Both the position numbers and the translations under genes were made by a program. A stretch of 64,000 nucleotides of DNA from Cardiocondyla obscurior. Lineage: Eukaryota > Arthropoda > Insecta > Hymenoptera > Formicidae. The stretch lies in contig NC_091878.1 in the NCBI RefSeq assembly GCF_019399895.1, positions 1,922,001-1,986,000 of the forward strand. The letters are read 5' to 3'. The notes under the pieces are model-generated. The model saw only the letters and a program-made list of their open reading frames with translations. It made no database searches and was not told where the DNA came from. This document shows, in pieces, positions 10,959 through 25,789 of this stretch. Each line of letters begins with the position of its first letter. Position 1 is the stretch's first letter.

Positions 10959-12725
10959 TCCTAGAGGCGATTGAAAAGCCTCCGGCTTTCAGATTTTTTT
11001 TTTTTTATGATTTAATTCTTATATCGATAAATATGTTAAATAAAATATCAAAACACAACGTTAATCCCTCTTACTTTTCACCGTATGTTATCGATGCACG
11101 AGGAAATAGAATCCTACAATCGGGAAATAGAATCGGCTATCTTTCAAATAGCCAGATAGTGCACAAAGTTGATCAATGCGCAGTAACAGCCAGCCGCGAA
11201 ACACCGATGTTAAATGTTACTGAACGTTTTCAGCCGATGTGTGCGAGCCGGTGGAGAACGCGAATTGCATGAGCGACGGTGGATATTTAATCTCTAGAAT
11301 ACGCGGTTCTTTGTGCGCGCGGATGTTCCGTTTCTCGACAACGCGGCTGTTTTTCCCGGCTGCCATATGCGACAACGTTTGCACGTTTACGTCAAACAAA
11401 GCGGCGGACGGTGCGGAGAACCGGGGGTGGATAGAAGCGCGCACAGCGCGTTCGGTCGTCATTCGGAAACGTCATCGCAAACTTTCGGGGTATGAAAAAA
11501 CGCCGCTGTCTCGCCGACGTAACGCGGAATGTATAAATATTTTTCGTGCGAAGCCAATACTCGATAAAACCAATTCCGCGAGCAGCGGCCAAATCGGTGC
11601 TCGAGTCGCGCGCGTGACGAAAATACAGCGAATTTAAAATATCACCTGTGCTTGCGGCGAGTTAGAATTGTAAGAGACTGCCGAAGCCACCCCGCGAGCT
11701 AGCTCCCCGCTGTCTCTCGCAGAAAGATTTATATGCGACGGTATATTTAACGACGATCTACCCCTTTTCCCCGTGTTAAAAGTATTTTTTAATACGCGCG
11801 TCGCGTATAAGCGCGTCACACTCGCGTAGTATATAATTTTCGTGCGAGTATTATTCTTAAATGGAAATTTTTTTTTCCTCGTCGTTCAAGCGGCGAGCTC
11901 GCGCGCCTTCCGCTTAGTCTGCGCCTAATTAAGTGCCCACCCCCTTGGCTTACCGCGGGTAGGCGACAAATACGAGGCGGAGAAATTAAAAGCGCGCGAT
12001 AATTACGGTAATGGTCGGCCGCCGTAAGTGCGAGCCCGCGCGACCATTACCGGATATTTCAACCAAAACCGCCGGAAAACTCGAACGTTTAATCACTGAA
12101 CCGGGAAGCGCGGCACCCGGCTGAACTTTGACGGAACCGCAACAGCCCGGCGTTGAATGCCGACCGCGCGGCGTCCGCCTTCGTTTCGGCGCGGAACGAG
12201 AAGGAGATAATCACTTGGCGTCATGTGTCTCCGCTCATTTGCCGATTAGATCGCGGCCGATTCGCGATACTCTCGGAAACGTGACGGCAGCCGCCGCGGC
12301 AAAAACAACCGGCGAGGCCAAATGACGGAACGTGCTGCCTCGCCGAAAAAGCAATTTCGGGACTTTCCCACGTTTTCCTCTTTCCCTCGCTCACTTCCCC
12401 GACGATCGAAGTCACCTCCGGAAATCGCGGAACACCGGGACTTATCAACGGCGATGCGCTTTCACGAGTGATTATCGATTACTCAGAGAGGAACTAGAAG
12501 AGAGAAAGAAACCCGGCGCGTTCAATTTTTTTCTTTTTTTTTTTTTTTTTTGCAAAAGGCACGAGGCGGAATTGCGCGACAAGTTCGCGCGGATAGTCGA
12601 CGAGGATTAACGAGACTGCGCGCGCGAGTTCCACGGTAGTTTCGAAAGGTCCACGAGGACGTCGACCTCCGTTACGGCGAGGTCTCGCCCGATGAGTCCG
12701 CGCGCTGTATGTCGTCTTCGTGGTT

Positions 12726-12743
12726 GTCGTCGTCGTCGTCGTC
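12726..12743. repeat. (GTC)6 trinucleotide repeat
   Basis: Six perfect GTC repeats. On the minus strand they give part of a run of threonine codons in a 83-codon open frame (12494-12745) that I regard as spurious. Confidence 0.85.
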
Positions 12744-13737
12744 ACCTCACAGCTCGAAATTACACTTAACCTTTCAACCGCTCTACGTGCTCTTCGAGGT
12801 ACCGGATGACGGCGCCGGTTAGCCCCGCAGTCGCCGTCAGATCGAGATAATTATCGAAGCTCGTAAAACTCGAACGCGGAGAGAGTTGAACAACGAAGAG
12901 GGGACCAGTGCCGGTAACATTAATCGCAATCATTTTTTTTTTTTTTTAGTACGTGTACGTATGTGTAGATTTACGCAATGCGGAAGAAAAATGCAACATG
13001 CTCGCGAATTTGCACTCTTGTCACATTAATGGGCCCCGAAAATGTCCAATAAATTCACGTCGCGGCGAAACGTAAAGGGCTTCATTTCGACATGAATGTA
13101 CGGCTCAATGAAGGCGTATTTATCAGGCGCGTCGATACTATCGGCATTCGTCGAGCGACGCGTCCAATTCCGAAACGTCCGTGGCCCTTTAATATTCGTC
13201 GATCGGCCGATGGCAGGCGGCGACGACGGCGAGGTCAAACGCGCGCAAAAGAGCGGCCGAGAGTCGCGGTGGTATCTCTTTGAAAATTTTTTAATTAATA
13301 TATTTCTACGTAAGAAAACAAAAATGTACAGTTTGCATACATAAATAACATTTATGTGTTGCGTAAAATAATTATACGTATATACGCGCCGAACGAAAAA
13401 GAGTAGATCTGCCTCTCGCGCGCCGCCGCCCGGAGTGAAACAAGCCGACAACTCGTTCGCGCTTGTACTCCCGAAAGGTGGCCTGTGTGCCGCTTGCGGC
13501 GCGCGCGGGATCCAAGGCTGATCCACGGAGAAGTAGTTCATAAGGAGCGCGGAGAACCGAGTTTGAGTTTTCCTCTCCTTCTTCGAATGAAGATCGGAGA
13601 GGAGAATAGAGGCCGCGAGATAATTGCGCGCCTCCTCGTTCTCCTTCTGCACAGAGCGCATATCGTCGCTTTACCGCCGCCAACGCAAAGGAAACTCGAG
13701 AGGAGGGATTTTAGAGATATATACGACGAAGCAAAAA

Positions 13738-13740
<3 letters not shown>

Positions 13741-13784
<44 letters not shown>
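13741..13784. repeat. (TA)22 microsatellite
   Basis: Twenty-two uninterrupted TA repeats. It is likely to be length-polymorphic and is a potential target for TA-inserting elements, although none has inserted here. Confidence 0.95.
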
Positions 13785-13788
<4 letters not shown>

Positions 13789-14130
13789 CAACTCTTTCCT
13801 ATTTGTGTTGTAAATGGCTTCCCTTTGACCCTTAGGGTTAAGAATTAAAAGCTCACTTTATAACGACTAATTCGCCGCCTGGGGAAATAGGGCGCGATTA
13901 ATTTTACTTGCAGATCCTTAACCCCGCGCGTTAAAGTGCGAAGTACGAGGACATAAATTTAATTTTTTTTCTTTTTTTTTCCCCTCCCGCATTAGCGGAA
14001 AATCACTAAGTCTAATCCTTTTGACTCTCCTGCATGTGTGCGAAATGTTAAAAAAAACTGGATTTTCCGCGGGAGTTTTACAGAACGCTGTCTCGTCCAA
14101 CGTAAAATATTAACTTTTACATTAGGTTTT

Positions 14131-14134
<4 letters not shown>

Positions 14135-14164
<30 letters not shown>
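14135..14164. repeat. Poly(A) run of 30
   Basis: A 30-base A homopolymer. I looked for a retroelement body upstream and for a flanking target duplication and could not establish either, so it is called as a simple repeat only. Confidence 0.9.
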
Positions 14165-14168
<4 letters not shown>

Positions 14169-16314
14169 TCTTTAACATAATTTTACACGGTGAATTAAAT
14201 TCTTGTTTGAACGTCGATTTTGTAATAAAAGAAATTGCATTGCTGTTCTGGGCGGGATCAAAAAGTACGAAACGCTGTTGAGGCGAATTGCCCGGGAAAA
14301 AAGGTAACACCGGGAGAACGACCAGCACCGGGGAATCTCGGTGGACAGAGAATCGAGGGAGTGATTTCGCCGGGAGTCGGGATGCGCTTCCTTTTTCCGG
14401 GGCAAAAGCGGGTAGGTTAGCGAAGCGCGAAACCAGGAAAAACATCCGCGGCTAAAATATCGCGGCGAGACGGACCGCGATATATTATCGCACCTCCGAC
14501 GATTAATTCTTGCCGGACCGGCGATTAATCGCGTTCTACGACACGGAGATGCGATATTTTATTGCCTTTTATCGAACACGCTATACCCTTTCTTCTTCGC
14601 GAAGCGTAGGATACGCGATACAGGAGCGGGCTATCAGCGCTGGCACGTCGCGCTATCTTTCGCGTCGTTACTTATAGAAGAACAATAACAGAATAACGTG
14701 TTAGGGCTGATGGAATACTTGCGATTACGCGACTTTGAGGGTGGGTTTCACTTGATGCTCGCAACACTCGGCATATGTATCCACGTCAGCGAGCAAACCA
14801 GCTCGTTCGCGGCGGGAGTCCCGCGCGAAGTCGGGGCCTCTATTTGCATTCTGAGGGTCGGTTTCGCCACGCCGCGCAAGCACGCACACGCGCGCATTGC
14901 GGCGAACAATTATTTGCATTCCCGGCGCTAATACGACGGTACGGAAGGCGCGTCGCGGCGCGTTCTCGCTGCGGCCGCGTCCTCGCGGCGACGGCAATAA
15001 TTACGGAAAATCAGCGACGGTGGTAGGTACCGTCCTTGCGCGAAACCGCGCCCGAAGCGGCATCCGCGTGTGCAATGCGAATTCAATTTAAACACGCTGA
15101 ACGAGATGCAAATCGCAAACGCGAGCTGAAACAAATTAATTCTTCACTCCGCGCGCAAGTCGGTAATAATAATTCAAATATCAGTAGATACATTAACGAT
15201 TCGCGGAGCTCCGGTGTTTTAAAAAAGATCCGCGTGGTCGAGCGATTTAAACCCGCGGTAGGATAAATAAAGCTTTCAACATTTATCGAGTTCGATACAA
15301 CGTGAAGAATCTAAAAAAAGAAAAAAAATTAACCCGTCGGAATTTACAAAGAACCGCGATTTGACGTACGAGTGCGCGGGTAACGCGAACAAATATTCGT
15401 TAATCGCAGTTCGAGCGGGTCGCTTTATGCGCGCGTGCGGCAATTTGCATATTTAGCGCACCGCGCTTCTCACTAATTTTAATTCCGGCGGTAAAAAGAT
15501 GTTAATGCGCGACGTTAATATTCAAACCTTAAATATTCGCGCGGGACCTTCGCGTTTGCCCGGATTTACTCTTTATGTTTTTCCCACGCAAAGGGCGTGG
15601 GGACTTAAAAAATTCATAGTATGCAAAATCTCGCGTCGGCTTTTAATATCTCGGGCACACAAAGCCGCTGTGTCAATGCTTCGGCGGCGCTTGATATTCA
15701 TGTGTTATCTGGCACAAAAACCTCGAGTGCGATGAATTATTCTCGACACGGTGGGGATGAGGAGGGTGGCCGCACGCGCGACCGAGAGACTTTCTACCCG
15801 CGCCGGGCATCGTCATTTAATTTAAGATGAAAGGGAGCAAAACAGCTTGAGCGAGCCGGGCCGAACCGTTTCGCCGATTGGCTGAAAATGAAATAATCGC
15901 CGTGCGGCGCAGCTGCAGCGATACGACCGAACGATTTTAATGACGACTAAATCGGCGCGTAACTAATATTCGAGGATCAAAGGACGCGCGCTGCTCGACG
16001 CCCGCCTTGCGACAGGTTTACCGAGATGAATACACATGTGTGCGGAATATACTACGAGTCTACACGCAGACACCTGGACGGCCAACGTCAATAGATATGA
16101 AAATGATATGAAAAAAAATGAAAAAAAAAAAGATTATAAGTTCTTGTAATTACTTGCAAAGCTATCCGACTGAGACCGTATTAAATCGTTACGTTTCAAA
16201 CAATTTAATCTATCGATCCGACGAGGAGACGCACTGAGAGGGACCGCGCGGAATTATTAACGCTTTATTATATTACGCACAAGCGTTGACACAAGCAATT
16301 ACGCAGCTATTGAA

Positions 16315-16600
16315 TCGTGAGAAGAGGAAGATGCGACGAAGAAGAGGATGGGGGGAAGCCGTTGGCAAAGTGAAAGAACGCGAACGGGAACACGCGGGTG
16401 AACGGAAACTCGCGACGAACTACGGGAGGATGCGTGAGACGGCAAAGGGGGAGGAGGGGGACGGAAGAGAAGAGGAGGATGAGAACGGCGGGATGATGGT
16501 CGCAACTACACGTCGTGTACAAAAGAGAAAGGGGTGGAGGCGCGGGGGAAACGACGGCAAGGGAGAGGGTGGAACGTTGCTCGAAATTAACCGGAACGTG
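16315..16600. repeat. Purine-rich strand-asymmetric segment
   Basis: The plus strand is dominated by G and A (gaagaggaagatgcgacgaa and similar). This gives a 135-codon open frame rich in R, E, K and G at 16286-16693 and mirror frames of S, P and L on the other strand. I read these as products of base composition and not as genes. A second purine-rich patch lies at about 16780-16990. Confidence 0.5.
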
Positions 16601-19600
16601 ACTATTTTCCAGCAGTCTCTTCCCGTACCGCGCGCGTCTTTCTCCGGCGTTTTCCTTCGTACCTCATCCCGGACCCGGCGCGCCCTTCGTTAGAAGCTTC
16701 TCTCTCGGTCCCGGGGGCGGAGACGCCCGGGAGAAAAACAGAGACGCGAGAGTGGAGGGTGGTTACGTGTGCAGGGCGCCGGAAAAAAACTGCGAGCGAG
16801 ATTCCTCTGCTGGGAAAAGATGGAAGGACGAGGGGGAAGGGAGAAAGGGAGGAGCAGCGTGGGTGGCGGCAGCCGTTATGTACCTACAAGGGAAACGAAA
16901 CAAGTGGCGGGAGTAACAGTAAAGAACAGAGGGCTACGGTGGAAGAGCCAAGGCAAAGGGCTCGTAACGAGCCCTCGCGGTGAACTCGGCAAGCGGAGCT
17001 AGATCGGCTCGCTTATCGCGTATCTCGGAATTGATTCGAGCGTGGAAGTCTTAAACGAGACGGTCAACATCTGCTGACCCGGTTGCTACGCTTCCCACTA
17101 ACGGATGACGTTTATTAGCACCGCCGCAGCTATCGCTCTCTACCCGGCCCGTCTAAGCGCCTCTTTCCCGGGGCTTATTTGCCTGTCCCTTTGAGATTTG
17201 TTTTGAAATTAGAAACGTAGAAATTGCGGACGGTTCTATTAAAAGCTCGGAAAATTAATTTTCCAGCCTCGCAGAAGTCGCCGGGAGAGGGAAAAAAAAA
17301 CTACTCGGCTCCGGCCGCGGGTTGGTAAACTAATATCAGACTGAAAAATAAAAATATCGTTTTCTAAGCGAATCAATTCAGGTAGAAATACTTTATTTGG
17401 TTCTCGGTTGGTGGGATCGAGAGATCCTGATGATGATTGGTGCGACAAGACGGTTTCAGATACATGCATGAGTAAAAGCTTGATATGTTTACCGCGGCTT
17501 GATTTCTCGTATTCATTCCGCAATCTTGCGCGTCTTCATTTTCCGCCGCGAATCAATATCAATACATATTAAATGTATAAAAAAATTAAAATGCAAACTA
17601 ATAATAGGCTCTTCCAAACGGTGCAGAAAAACTCTGAATGTACCGCTCGTTTTTTCGGTCATCTCGAACGTGAAAGTATTCCGCGCGTGCACGCACGTGC
17701 GTAGGGCCGAGGATCGGGTCCGGCCGCCGTGATTTACGCAAATCTCGGCCGTGTATCTGGCGCGCGTACGAAGGTTCTCGCCGCGCTTTCGGACCGTACA
17801 CGCGCCCGACGAGACGTTGTTCGCAATTTCACGGCCGTAACAATGAGGCACGCCTCCGCACGCCCGTTTCCTCGAGACGAGAGAACGATTGCGACATCGC
17901 TGGACCCCCGCGATCCGTTTTCCCGTCGCGGCGAAAGCGGGACTCGTGTCGCAACGCGGCCTGATTTTCGCCGGGAGACTTCATTTCGCAGCTCCCCTTG
18001 CGCCGAGAGTAAGGACAGTTCGCTTCTGTCGTCCGGCTATAATTTATTTATGCATTTCTAAAGATGAATTTCCGATTGATTACATACGACTATAACATTT
18101 GCGCCTCTCTCCGCTCTGCCATCCGCGCTAACAATGTAACGCGTTTAATAAATATGTGATGCATTGTAAGCGACGTATATAATGTGTATAATAATTAATC
18201 ACCGCGACGAATTGTTGCATCTAAATTCTATTAGGCCGGCAAACAATGTGCACCCAACGCGGTATAATACCTAATAATAACAGCAACGGCGGCGCTCTCT
18301 CGCCTGCGAGATTCGGAAAAAAAATCGAGAGTAGGCGAGAGTGGGTAGAGGAAGCGGGGGATTTCGACATATTCCTATTAACCTTTCGAGACCCTGTGTA
18401 TCGCGTGTGATACGCGGCGTGCCGAACCTTATGTTCCTATTTTTTTTGTCTTTTATTTTCCTCCCCCAATGCCGCAACGACGGCTTAACCTCAATGCGTC
18501 TTAAATTGAAATCCACACGCTTCGCGTTATTGAACGGCTTCTCGGCGATAGCTGATACATAACTGACGGCAAACGTGGGTAAACATGCGTTTCGTAACTG
18601 ACAGTCAGCCGGCTATCGAGCAGAGTTAATTTTAATTTTTTTTTTTCCTTTATTAATCACCGTGGGTAATAATCGATCGCGATAGATCTTTGACCGCGAG
18701 AATGATAGAGTTCGTTAAAATTTACCACAAAAAATATATAATACTTTAAAGTAAAATTTATTTTAACACATAACATTATTTTTGCAAATGGAATGGTGTC
18801 TGAAACGCCACGGTACGAATACTACGTAGTTTTATTACGTTCTTTTCCTTTTGCTTTCCCAGAGTGCGGCTCTGCACTTTTAAAACGCGTTTCATCTCCA
18901 AAGTTGTCAGGAGTCATATTGTTTTGCGAGTTAACCGAAATCAAATACTTTCCTCTGTTGTTTCTGCATCGAAAATTCGGAGACTCGGTATTCTCGCGAG
19001 CTCTCTCTTCTCGTGAACCAAATTCATCATTCAACGCGAGATTTCCACTCTGCTTTCCCAGATGTTTCCAGCCCCAAATGTCCACCTCTAGCGTTTCGTT
19101 TACTTAACTAAATTATCAACCCCAAAGAAGGTCCCATGGCGCCGAGGGTCAAAGGGTATATATTAAATTTATTTTTTGCGATAAATGCAAACGTATCAGG
19201 ATTCTCTCGCAATATTATTTCTTAAGAATAAATTTATATTCGGAGTAATTAATGTTGTATAAAATCTTGCTTTGATCGAGGTAGAAAAAAAAAAAAAAGG
19301 AGAAAATAAATTCAACTGAAGCCACGATAGAAGTTAATATCGTTCGCCATTGTTCTTTCTTTTCTTTTTTTTTATACGCAAAACGAGAGATGTAATAACG
19401 CGCCGGGACAAGTATCGAGACACAACTCGATCGCCGACGGAAAAATAAATCAGCCCTTATCTGTTCCTGTTCTGTTCCGTCGAGCAGGATAACATCAAAG
19501 CGAATCAATATCCCGTATTGACAAAAACGCGGTCATTGAAATAAAATGAAAGAAGGAAAATGAAACAATGTCGAGCGAAAATTATGTCCGCGGGACGGGT

Positions 19601-22600
19601 CTGTCGCGTTGTTTTGTCGATAACTTCGTATTTCGAATATGTCATTCGACAGTGTACGCGAAAAAATTTCGGAAAGGGAGTATTTTTCCGGGAAAATCTT
19701 GGCGCTCCTCCGAAACTTTCTAAAACCGACGTTGCCTCTCCAATTTACTTTACTATTTGAGGTAGAAAAAAAAGAAAATTAAATGATGTCAAAATTTACT
19801 CGTACAAAATGCGATGTTTCGAACGAGTGATATTTTTATCTGCAACGTGCAGATTTTCCGTAAACTTGACTGAAATTGCAGCGATTATACGCAATTAATT
19901 ATAAAATAATAATACAGTCGAAATAAAATAAGAGAAGGAATCAATATTTTTAAATAATATTACGAGACAAATTTATCGTGAAAAAGACTTTTGCAGTGTT
20001 TACAATATTTTCAAGTGTAAAACAATTTACGATATTTTAATTACCACGTAATGAATTTTGTCTGTGTGAGCGTAAAAGTACCTGACAAAAGCGCGCACGT
20101 AATAATAAGTTTATATTCTATTCATCGAGTACCTGTACAAACTCCTGAAAGGGAGAGTACATTTAAAAGTTACATTTCATCAATTTTTTTATTTAATAAA
20201 TGCGCGAACTTTTATTAAAAAAAAAATAGTAATAATAATAAAAAAAGAAAAAAAAATGTTATATTGTTACGAAAGATTTTCGCAATATTACATCTGTATC
20301 AAAAAGAAATTTAATTAAATCCCTTTCGCTGGAAAAGATAATTTCACGCGTTTCGCAACGTCGCGCCGAAAGGCCGTGTATAACGCGGTGTAACAAAAGC
20401 CAATGGAAAAACAATTGCGTTGAAGCGATTTTGCCGGACTTTCGCCGCGGATCGGGAAGCACTCGCGATAAGTGGCCCAATAACTCGATACGCGCCCGCC
20501 ATTTTCTCGGCGGCACCCGTTGTCCCCCGAACTATTCTCTTAAATTGCTCGCTCGATACCCTGAAGAAGAGATCTCGTTAGTCGAGTTTCGAGAAGGAAA
20601 CGGAAAGATACGTTAGTGGAAGTGATACCGTTGCGTTAAACAGATATTAGGTCACAGTTGAAAAATACCTTTACTTATACTTTGCCGTGCAAACTACTTC
20701 GCTGGAAGTTACACCATTATTTTTTTTTTCTTTTTTCGTTTTTACTGGTGTAAGATTTAGCATCGCGCGTCGTATTTTCTCGCGGATTACGCGGCCATAG
20801 TCCGCGCGCAGTTTTGTTACTCGCTCCGGAAATTTAACGTACCGCGGGCCGCGTCGCGCGAGTCGACCGCGATATACACGTTATTACGAATTACGCGAAA
20901 CGCGCGACGGGGGTAGGGTTAATTGGAGAAATTTCTGCCGGCGCTCCCGTGTGATGCATTCCTTTGTAGCGCTGATGGCACATGAATAATTGTGAGTTAT
21001 GAGCGCGCCTCTCCATAAATGATGCCGCGTTTACGGTAGCAGTGCGCTTTTTCTTTTAGTCGTAATTTAACTGTTCATTTAAGCGCGAGCTGTAACGTTA
21101 TTTATCTCTCCGCGAACATTTTTGACATTATCTCCTTAAAAGCCATGGCGACGCGTTCGTTTAAATATTACCGCGCAACGTGAGTTTTTACGAATTTAAC
21201 GTTACTCTTCGGCAAATGGGAAAAATATTTTGTAACCAAATTTTTATAATATTTCAGTATTTTTCCATTTCCAAATGCGTTTTAAAAAAGATAAAAACAA
21301 AAAAAAAATTACATGTATATGTAAACTGTATTATAAAGAAGAAAGTCATAAATTATTTTTCTTTTCTCTTGCTAATTATTTTTAATAATCGCGATATGAA
21401 TTACGCGGCGAACGTGGTTTAAAATCATAGCATTAAAATATTTATCGCGGCAAGTTAAAATTGCAATTTATCTACATTAAATCAGCATATTCAAATAAAA
21501 TGGATATAGTAACCGCGGGATGGAAATATTTGCCTCACATATCGGGCGCGGGCGTCGATTTATGTTACCAAAGGACCTTCGTGTCACGTACTCCCCGAGA
21601 AATATCGTCAGGTGACGACAGCGAGGTGCAGCGCCGTACGCGAAAGTCGAAATTATTGGCGGAAAACCAAGATGGAAGAGAGGCGGAGGATCGAGAGGAA
21701 ACCAAGGCGGAATAGACGACGAGGACGACGTCGAGATCGAAGAAGAGAAAATGCGACGATCGTGCCCGCGCTCTCGACATTCTCGAAATCGCGCCCGTCC
21801 GTCGTCGCTCGCAGATCGACACGACGGGCGAATCGACGGAGGAGCGTCAATTTTTTTTTTTTTTTGCTCCCCCTCTTTTTCGGAAAATGAGATTTCGGCG
21901 TGGAACTCGGCGACGACGCGAAAAATTGCCGCGGCGGCGGCGGCGGCAGAGAGAACGGATTGTCCTTAATCGGATTGCCGAACGGCGAAATATGGCGCGC
22001 GTTTGCGATTTCATTGCCCGCCCGTCGACATTTTCATATTTTCGAAAATTGCGGGGCTCTCTCATTCGATTTCGCCGTCGGACGAGATTAGCGCGCGGTC
22101 GACGGCTTTTATCGCACACCGGCGAGATTTGCCGGAAAAACCCGTTCGGGCTTACTTGCACGTGGTTGAGCGATGCGGAACTTTCTCATTAGTTGGCGCC
22201 GATTTTTTAATCGCTGTAGGTAATATACTGCGTATAGTTTTTAATGTTTCCGCGCATAAATTTTTTTTGTTTTACAGAAATTATATTAAAAATTAAAGTT
22301 TTATTTCAACGGCGTTATTTCGATAAATATCTACAAAATCAGTAACGGACTGTTTTTAGGATTCGACGCAACAAAAACGTTTATTAAAATAATAATAATA
22401 AAAAAAAAATCTCACACGTGTACACGGTATGTATGTACATACGTCTTTTTATCAGATTACAACGGACGCAAAAGTTGCAGAATTTTTCGTCGGGAAACAT
22501 TTTATCAGGATGACAGAGCAGCGTGTGCGTGCAAAATATGTTTACGTTTTCGAGAATGATTGCGCGTTTGTAATAACAGCCGTGGATGCGCTTTTTTTAT

Positions 22601-25186
22601 TGCTCAGCGGTATCAGTCAACAGGAAATACGTTTCGAACGTGGGGGAAAAAAAAAAAATAATTAAAAAAAAATAGAAAAAAAACAGCCTGGAGAAACGAA
22701 ACGCGAAATTCGTATTCCAAAGTTATCCTCCCATACATATTGACTTTGTTTAGCGAATACAGATACGTTGCGAATCAAAGCGGTATATCGGAGGATCTTC
22801 GTGACACGGCGTGTATAATGCGAAACTTGGGAAAGTACAGTACACACGTCGTGTTCTGAACTTTGGAAAGTCTTTCTTCTTTACTTCCAGACATTTGTGC
22901 AAGGTACGATTTTTTGGAGCAGAAATAACGCGGGGGAACGTCGCATGAAAGAAATAAAAAAAAGAAAATAAAATTTTTAATTTATCGCCGTCGACTTTTG
23001 ACCAAAGTTTTCCCCGTGCCAGTTTCTTTGGTTTGTTTTAATCGCGCGGTTTGAATATTAAAAAAAGAAATTCATCCCCGCGGCTGAAAGTATTGGCTTC
23101 TCGAGAACTTGCGCGCTTCAACCGAGACAAAGAATCTGTCTGCGAAATTAGGAACGCGGATCCCCGGGACATTTTCCAATACTGTTGCTTCGTGGAGGAG
23201 GCAAAGTTTATGGGGAGGGTGCCGACAGAGCCATTAATGCGTCGTATCGTACGTCGCATGCACCTGTACGTACGTGCACTACTCGTGGAATAAAGGGCCA
23301 TTGTCAGTTACGAGGAGGCTGCGCTGCAAGAAGACCGGGCGACGTCAACGGTTACAAATTATCGCGATTAGCGCCGCGGTAGGTTCAGCCCGTGAGCCGG
23401 TACAAAAATCGGACCGCCCGGCTTATTAGCTGGACGCGCTGCTAAACGCACCGGATTAGGAGTACCTGCGTAATATAGTTGTGCAATCAAGGTATCATTA
23501 AACAAATAGATTGAAGCACCGGGCGTGTTTCAGACGGGCAAAATCCCCCCCGAGCTTTCCGAGGACGTTAATTAAAACTGATCAGTCGAGAGTACTTGAA
23601 AAAGGACAAGGCGTCGTTGATTATCCTCCGGGAGGACAGTTCGCTACTTTTGCAATCAATTTCCCGACGGTTTCGTAATAATTTCTTTTAAAAAATCAAT
23701 GTAAAAATAATTGCAACGAATGCCGAAAAACACGTACTCGCTTCGTCGTGTAAAATGGTAATCGCTCGCGTACAAAATATGTTTATTATCAGGCGCGTGT
23801 TTCGAACGGCCTATACAGCGCGCCGTTACAAGAACAAACCTAGTTTGGACCAGTTCCAAGCATGCTTATCGTTTGATTAACTATCTAAGCCTCCCGCCAA
23901 GTGCTGCGCCGCTCTTTCACTGGCCGCACTCCAGGACGCCTCGAGTCTTAAGAAGAACGCGGCCACTTCGGCGACCGCATCGGGGTCGCGAGCTTCTGCG
24001 TGGGAAACGACTGCACATCAACAATGCTTACGCGAACTGCCCGATAAATTTTTAACTTCGCGATTGTCGGTAATATAATATTCGACATTGTCTTATGGAT
24101 TTAGGTCGACGGGACGAGTATCTCGTAACGGCAGGAATGCATTCTCGCAGTTTCGTACAACGTCGCATGCGACATCGCGATTACAGCCATCGTCGTCAGT
24201 CGTTATTACAAACATTAACGCCTAATTGACGCTGAAAATGTTTCGGGTCTAATTGCTATCGTACTGGCGAGTTCCATCGCGAATCCCGGAAATGCCTGTC
24301 GTGCTTGCTTACTCTGTAACCGCTGGGTGAACGAATGTTTTGCATAGCCAAATAAAAAAAAATGAAATGAAAAAGTAATAATAAAATAAAATAATAATAA
24401 AAAGAAGGAAAAAATAAACGAGCAATTGTACAACGCGATTTTATGTTTCACAGATTTCGCCGTTGGCAGCAACGGAACAGCAAAACGGCATTAAACGTCG
24501 CGTATCCTGTTGTTATTCCACTTAAAGAATTGCAGAAGCGGTTACCGATATCACAAGGCGCGGCTATTACGGGGAAACGGTGTTTACTTGGTATAAATTA
24601 ATTCAGCTACGAGCTATATTTAGCCCCGATAAATCAATTTCTTCTTGTAAAACAGGGGAGGAGATCGAATAAGATACTTGATTAATTCCAGAATAAATAG
24701 CCTAGAATTTATTGTTGTCGATCAGAGGAAGATATTTCCGCGACGATGCAGTCGGCGGCGGGAAGTTATCCGTTCAATAAATCTCGCTAAGGATGTATCG
24801 GGGAAAAGTCCTTCTACTCCCGTGGGAGGCGCCGCGGCACAAAAGTCCGAAAAGGAGGACGAGGAGCGGATTGCCCCGGGATCGAATTCGTCAAACTGTA
24901 GACCCGATAAATCTTGACTATCGAGAGGTCCAGACCTCGCGCGGCGGGGCCTCGGCTCGGGACTTACCGACTTGTCGTCGTCGCCGACGCGCGAACCGAC
25001 CACGGGCTTATAAATCCCGACGTTTAATGCGGACGAGGGCAACTCTTGCTCGAGATAATCCCGCGGGAGTCGCCCCGACCTCCCCCATTTTTTTTCTTCC
25101 TTTTTTTTTTCTTGATCTCTCGCGCGGAGACATTTATTACGAGCGAGGCTCCGCGCGACTCGATACGGTCTTCGAAAGATAATCAA

Positions 25187-25730
25187 ACCATTAAATTGAA
25201 AGAAAGAACTTAAGACCATTTATATAAAAATTAAAAAAAAGAAATTGGGACCATTTATTAAAGAATCAGTTTTAAATTATTTATAAAAAATTCAATTGAA
25301 TTAAATTAAATAATACTAAACCATTTTTATTTAATTTAACCAAAAAAATATTTTTTACCCAAAACCGAGTTTTATTTAATTTTAAAATAAAATCAGACCA
25401 TTAAATTGAAAGAAAAAAATTGGGACCATTTATATAAAAATTAAAAAAAAGAAATTGGGACCATTTATTAAAGAATCAATTTTAAATTATTTATAAAAAA
25501 TTCAATTGAATTAAATTAAACAATTCTAACCATTTTTATTTAATTTAACAAAAAAAATATTTTTTACCCAAAACCAAGTTTAATTTAATTTTAAAATAAA
25601 ATTAGACCCTTAAATTGAAAGAAAAAACTTGGGACCATTTATTTCAGAATAAGTTTTAGACCATTTTTTTAAATTTAATTCAATTAAATTAAATAATTCT
25701 AAATCACTTTTACTTAATTTTTTTACTATT
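25187..25730. repeat. Tandem array of ~210-bp AT-rich units, left part
   Basis: Units start at accattaaattgaaag at 25187 and 25397, and at the variant accct at 25606. This gives periods of 210 and 209 bp and a third, diverged and interrupted unit. Each full unit contains gggaccatttat-type words about 40 bp apart, then a palindromic ttcaattgaattaaattaaa stretch, then tttttacccaaaac. The same units reappear in the same orientation at about 27584-27955. The array therefore seems to be interrupted by the large inverted repeat between the two parts. Confidence 0.85.
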
Positions 25731-25789
25731 TATTATGTAGCGCGAATAAATATGTTTATTTTTATTAGTTTCAAGCAAAGTTCTGGTCA

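Larger units (their letters stand above)
9101..25186. other. Long CpG-rich non-coding region
   Basis: About 16 kb in which I can defend no gene. Open frames reach about 211 codons (minus strand at 13026-13661) but are arginine- and serine-rich, overlap other frames and lack domains. Microsatellites and homopolymers listed separately are scattered through it. AT-rich patches (for example around 10440-10550, 20160-20270 and 22230-22420) alternate with CpG-rich patches. Confidence 0.5.

Noticed and set aside
14135..14164. Poly(A) as the tail of a retroelement
   Set aside because: No flanking direct repeat or recognisable retroelement sequence upstream, so it is kept only as a homopolymer.
18381..18394. 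cgagaccctgtgta, resembling a transposon right end
   Set aside because: The match is short, is not followed by a TA at the right place, and no left partner was seen.
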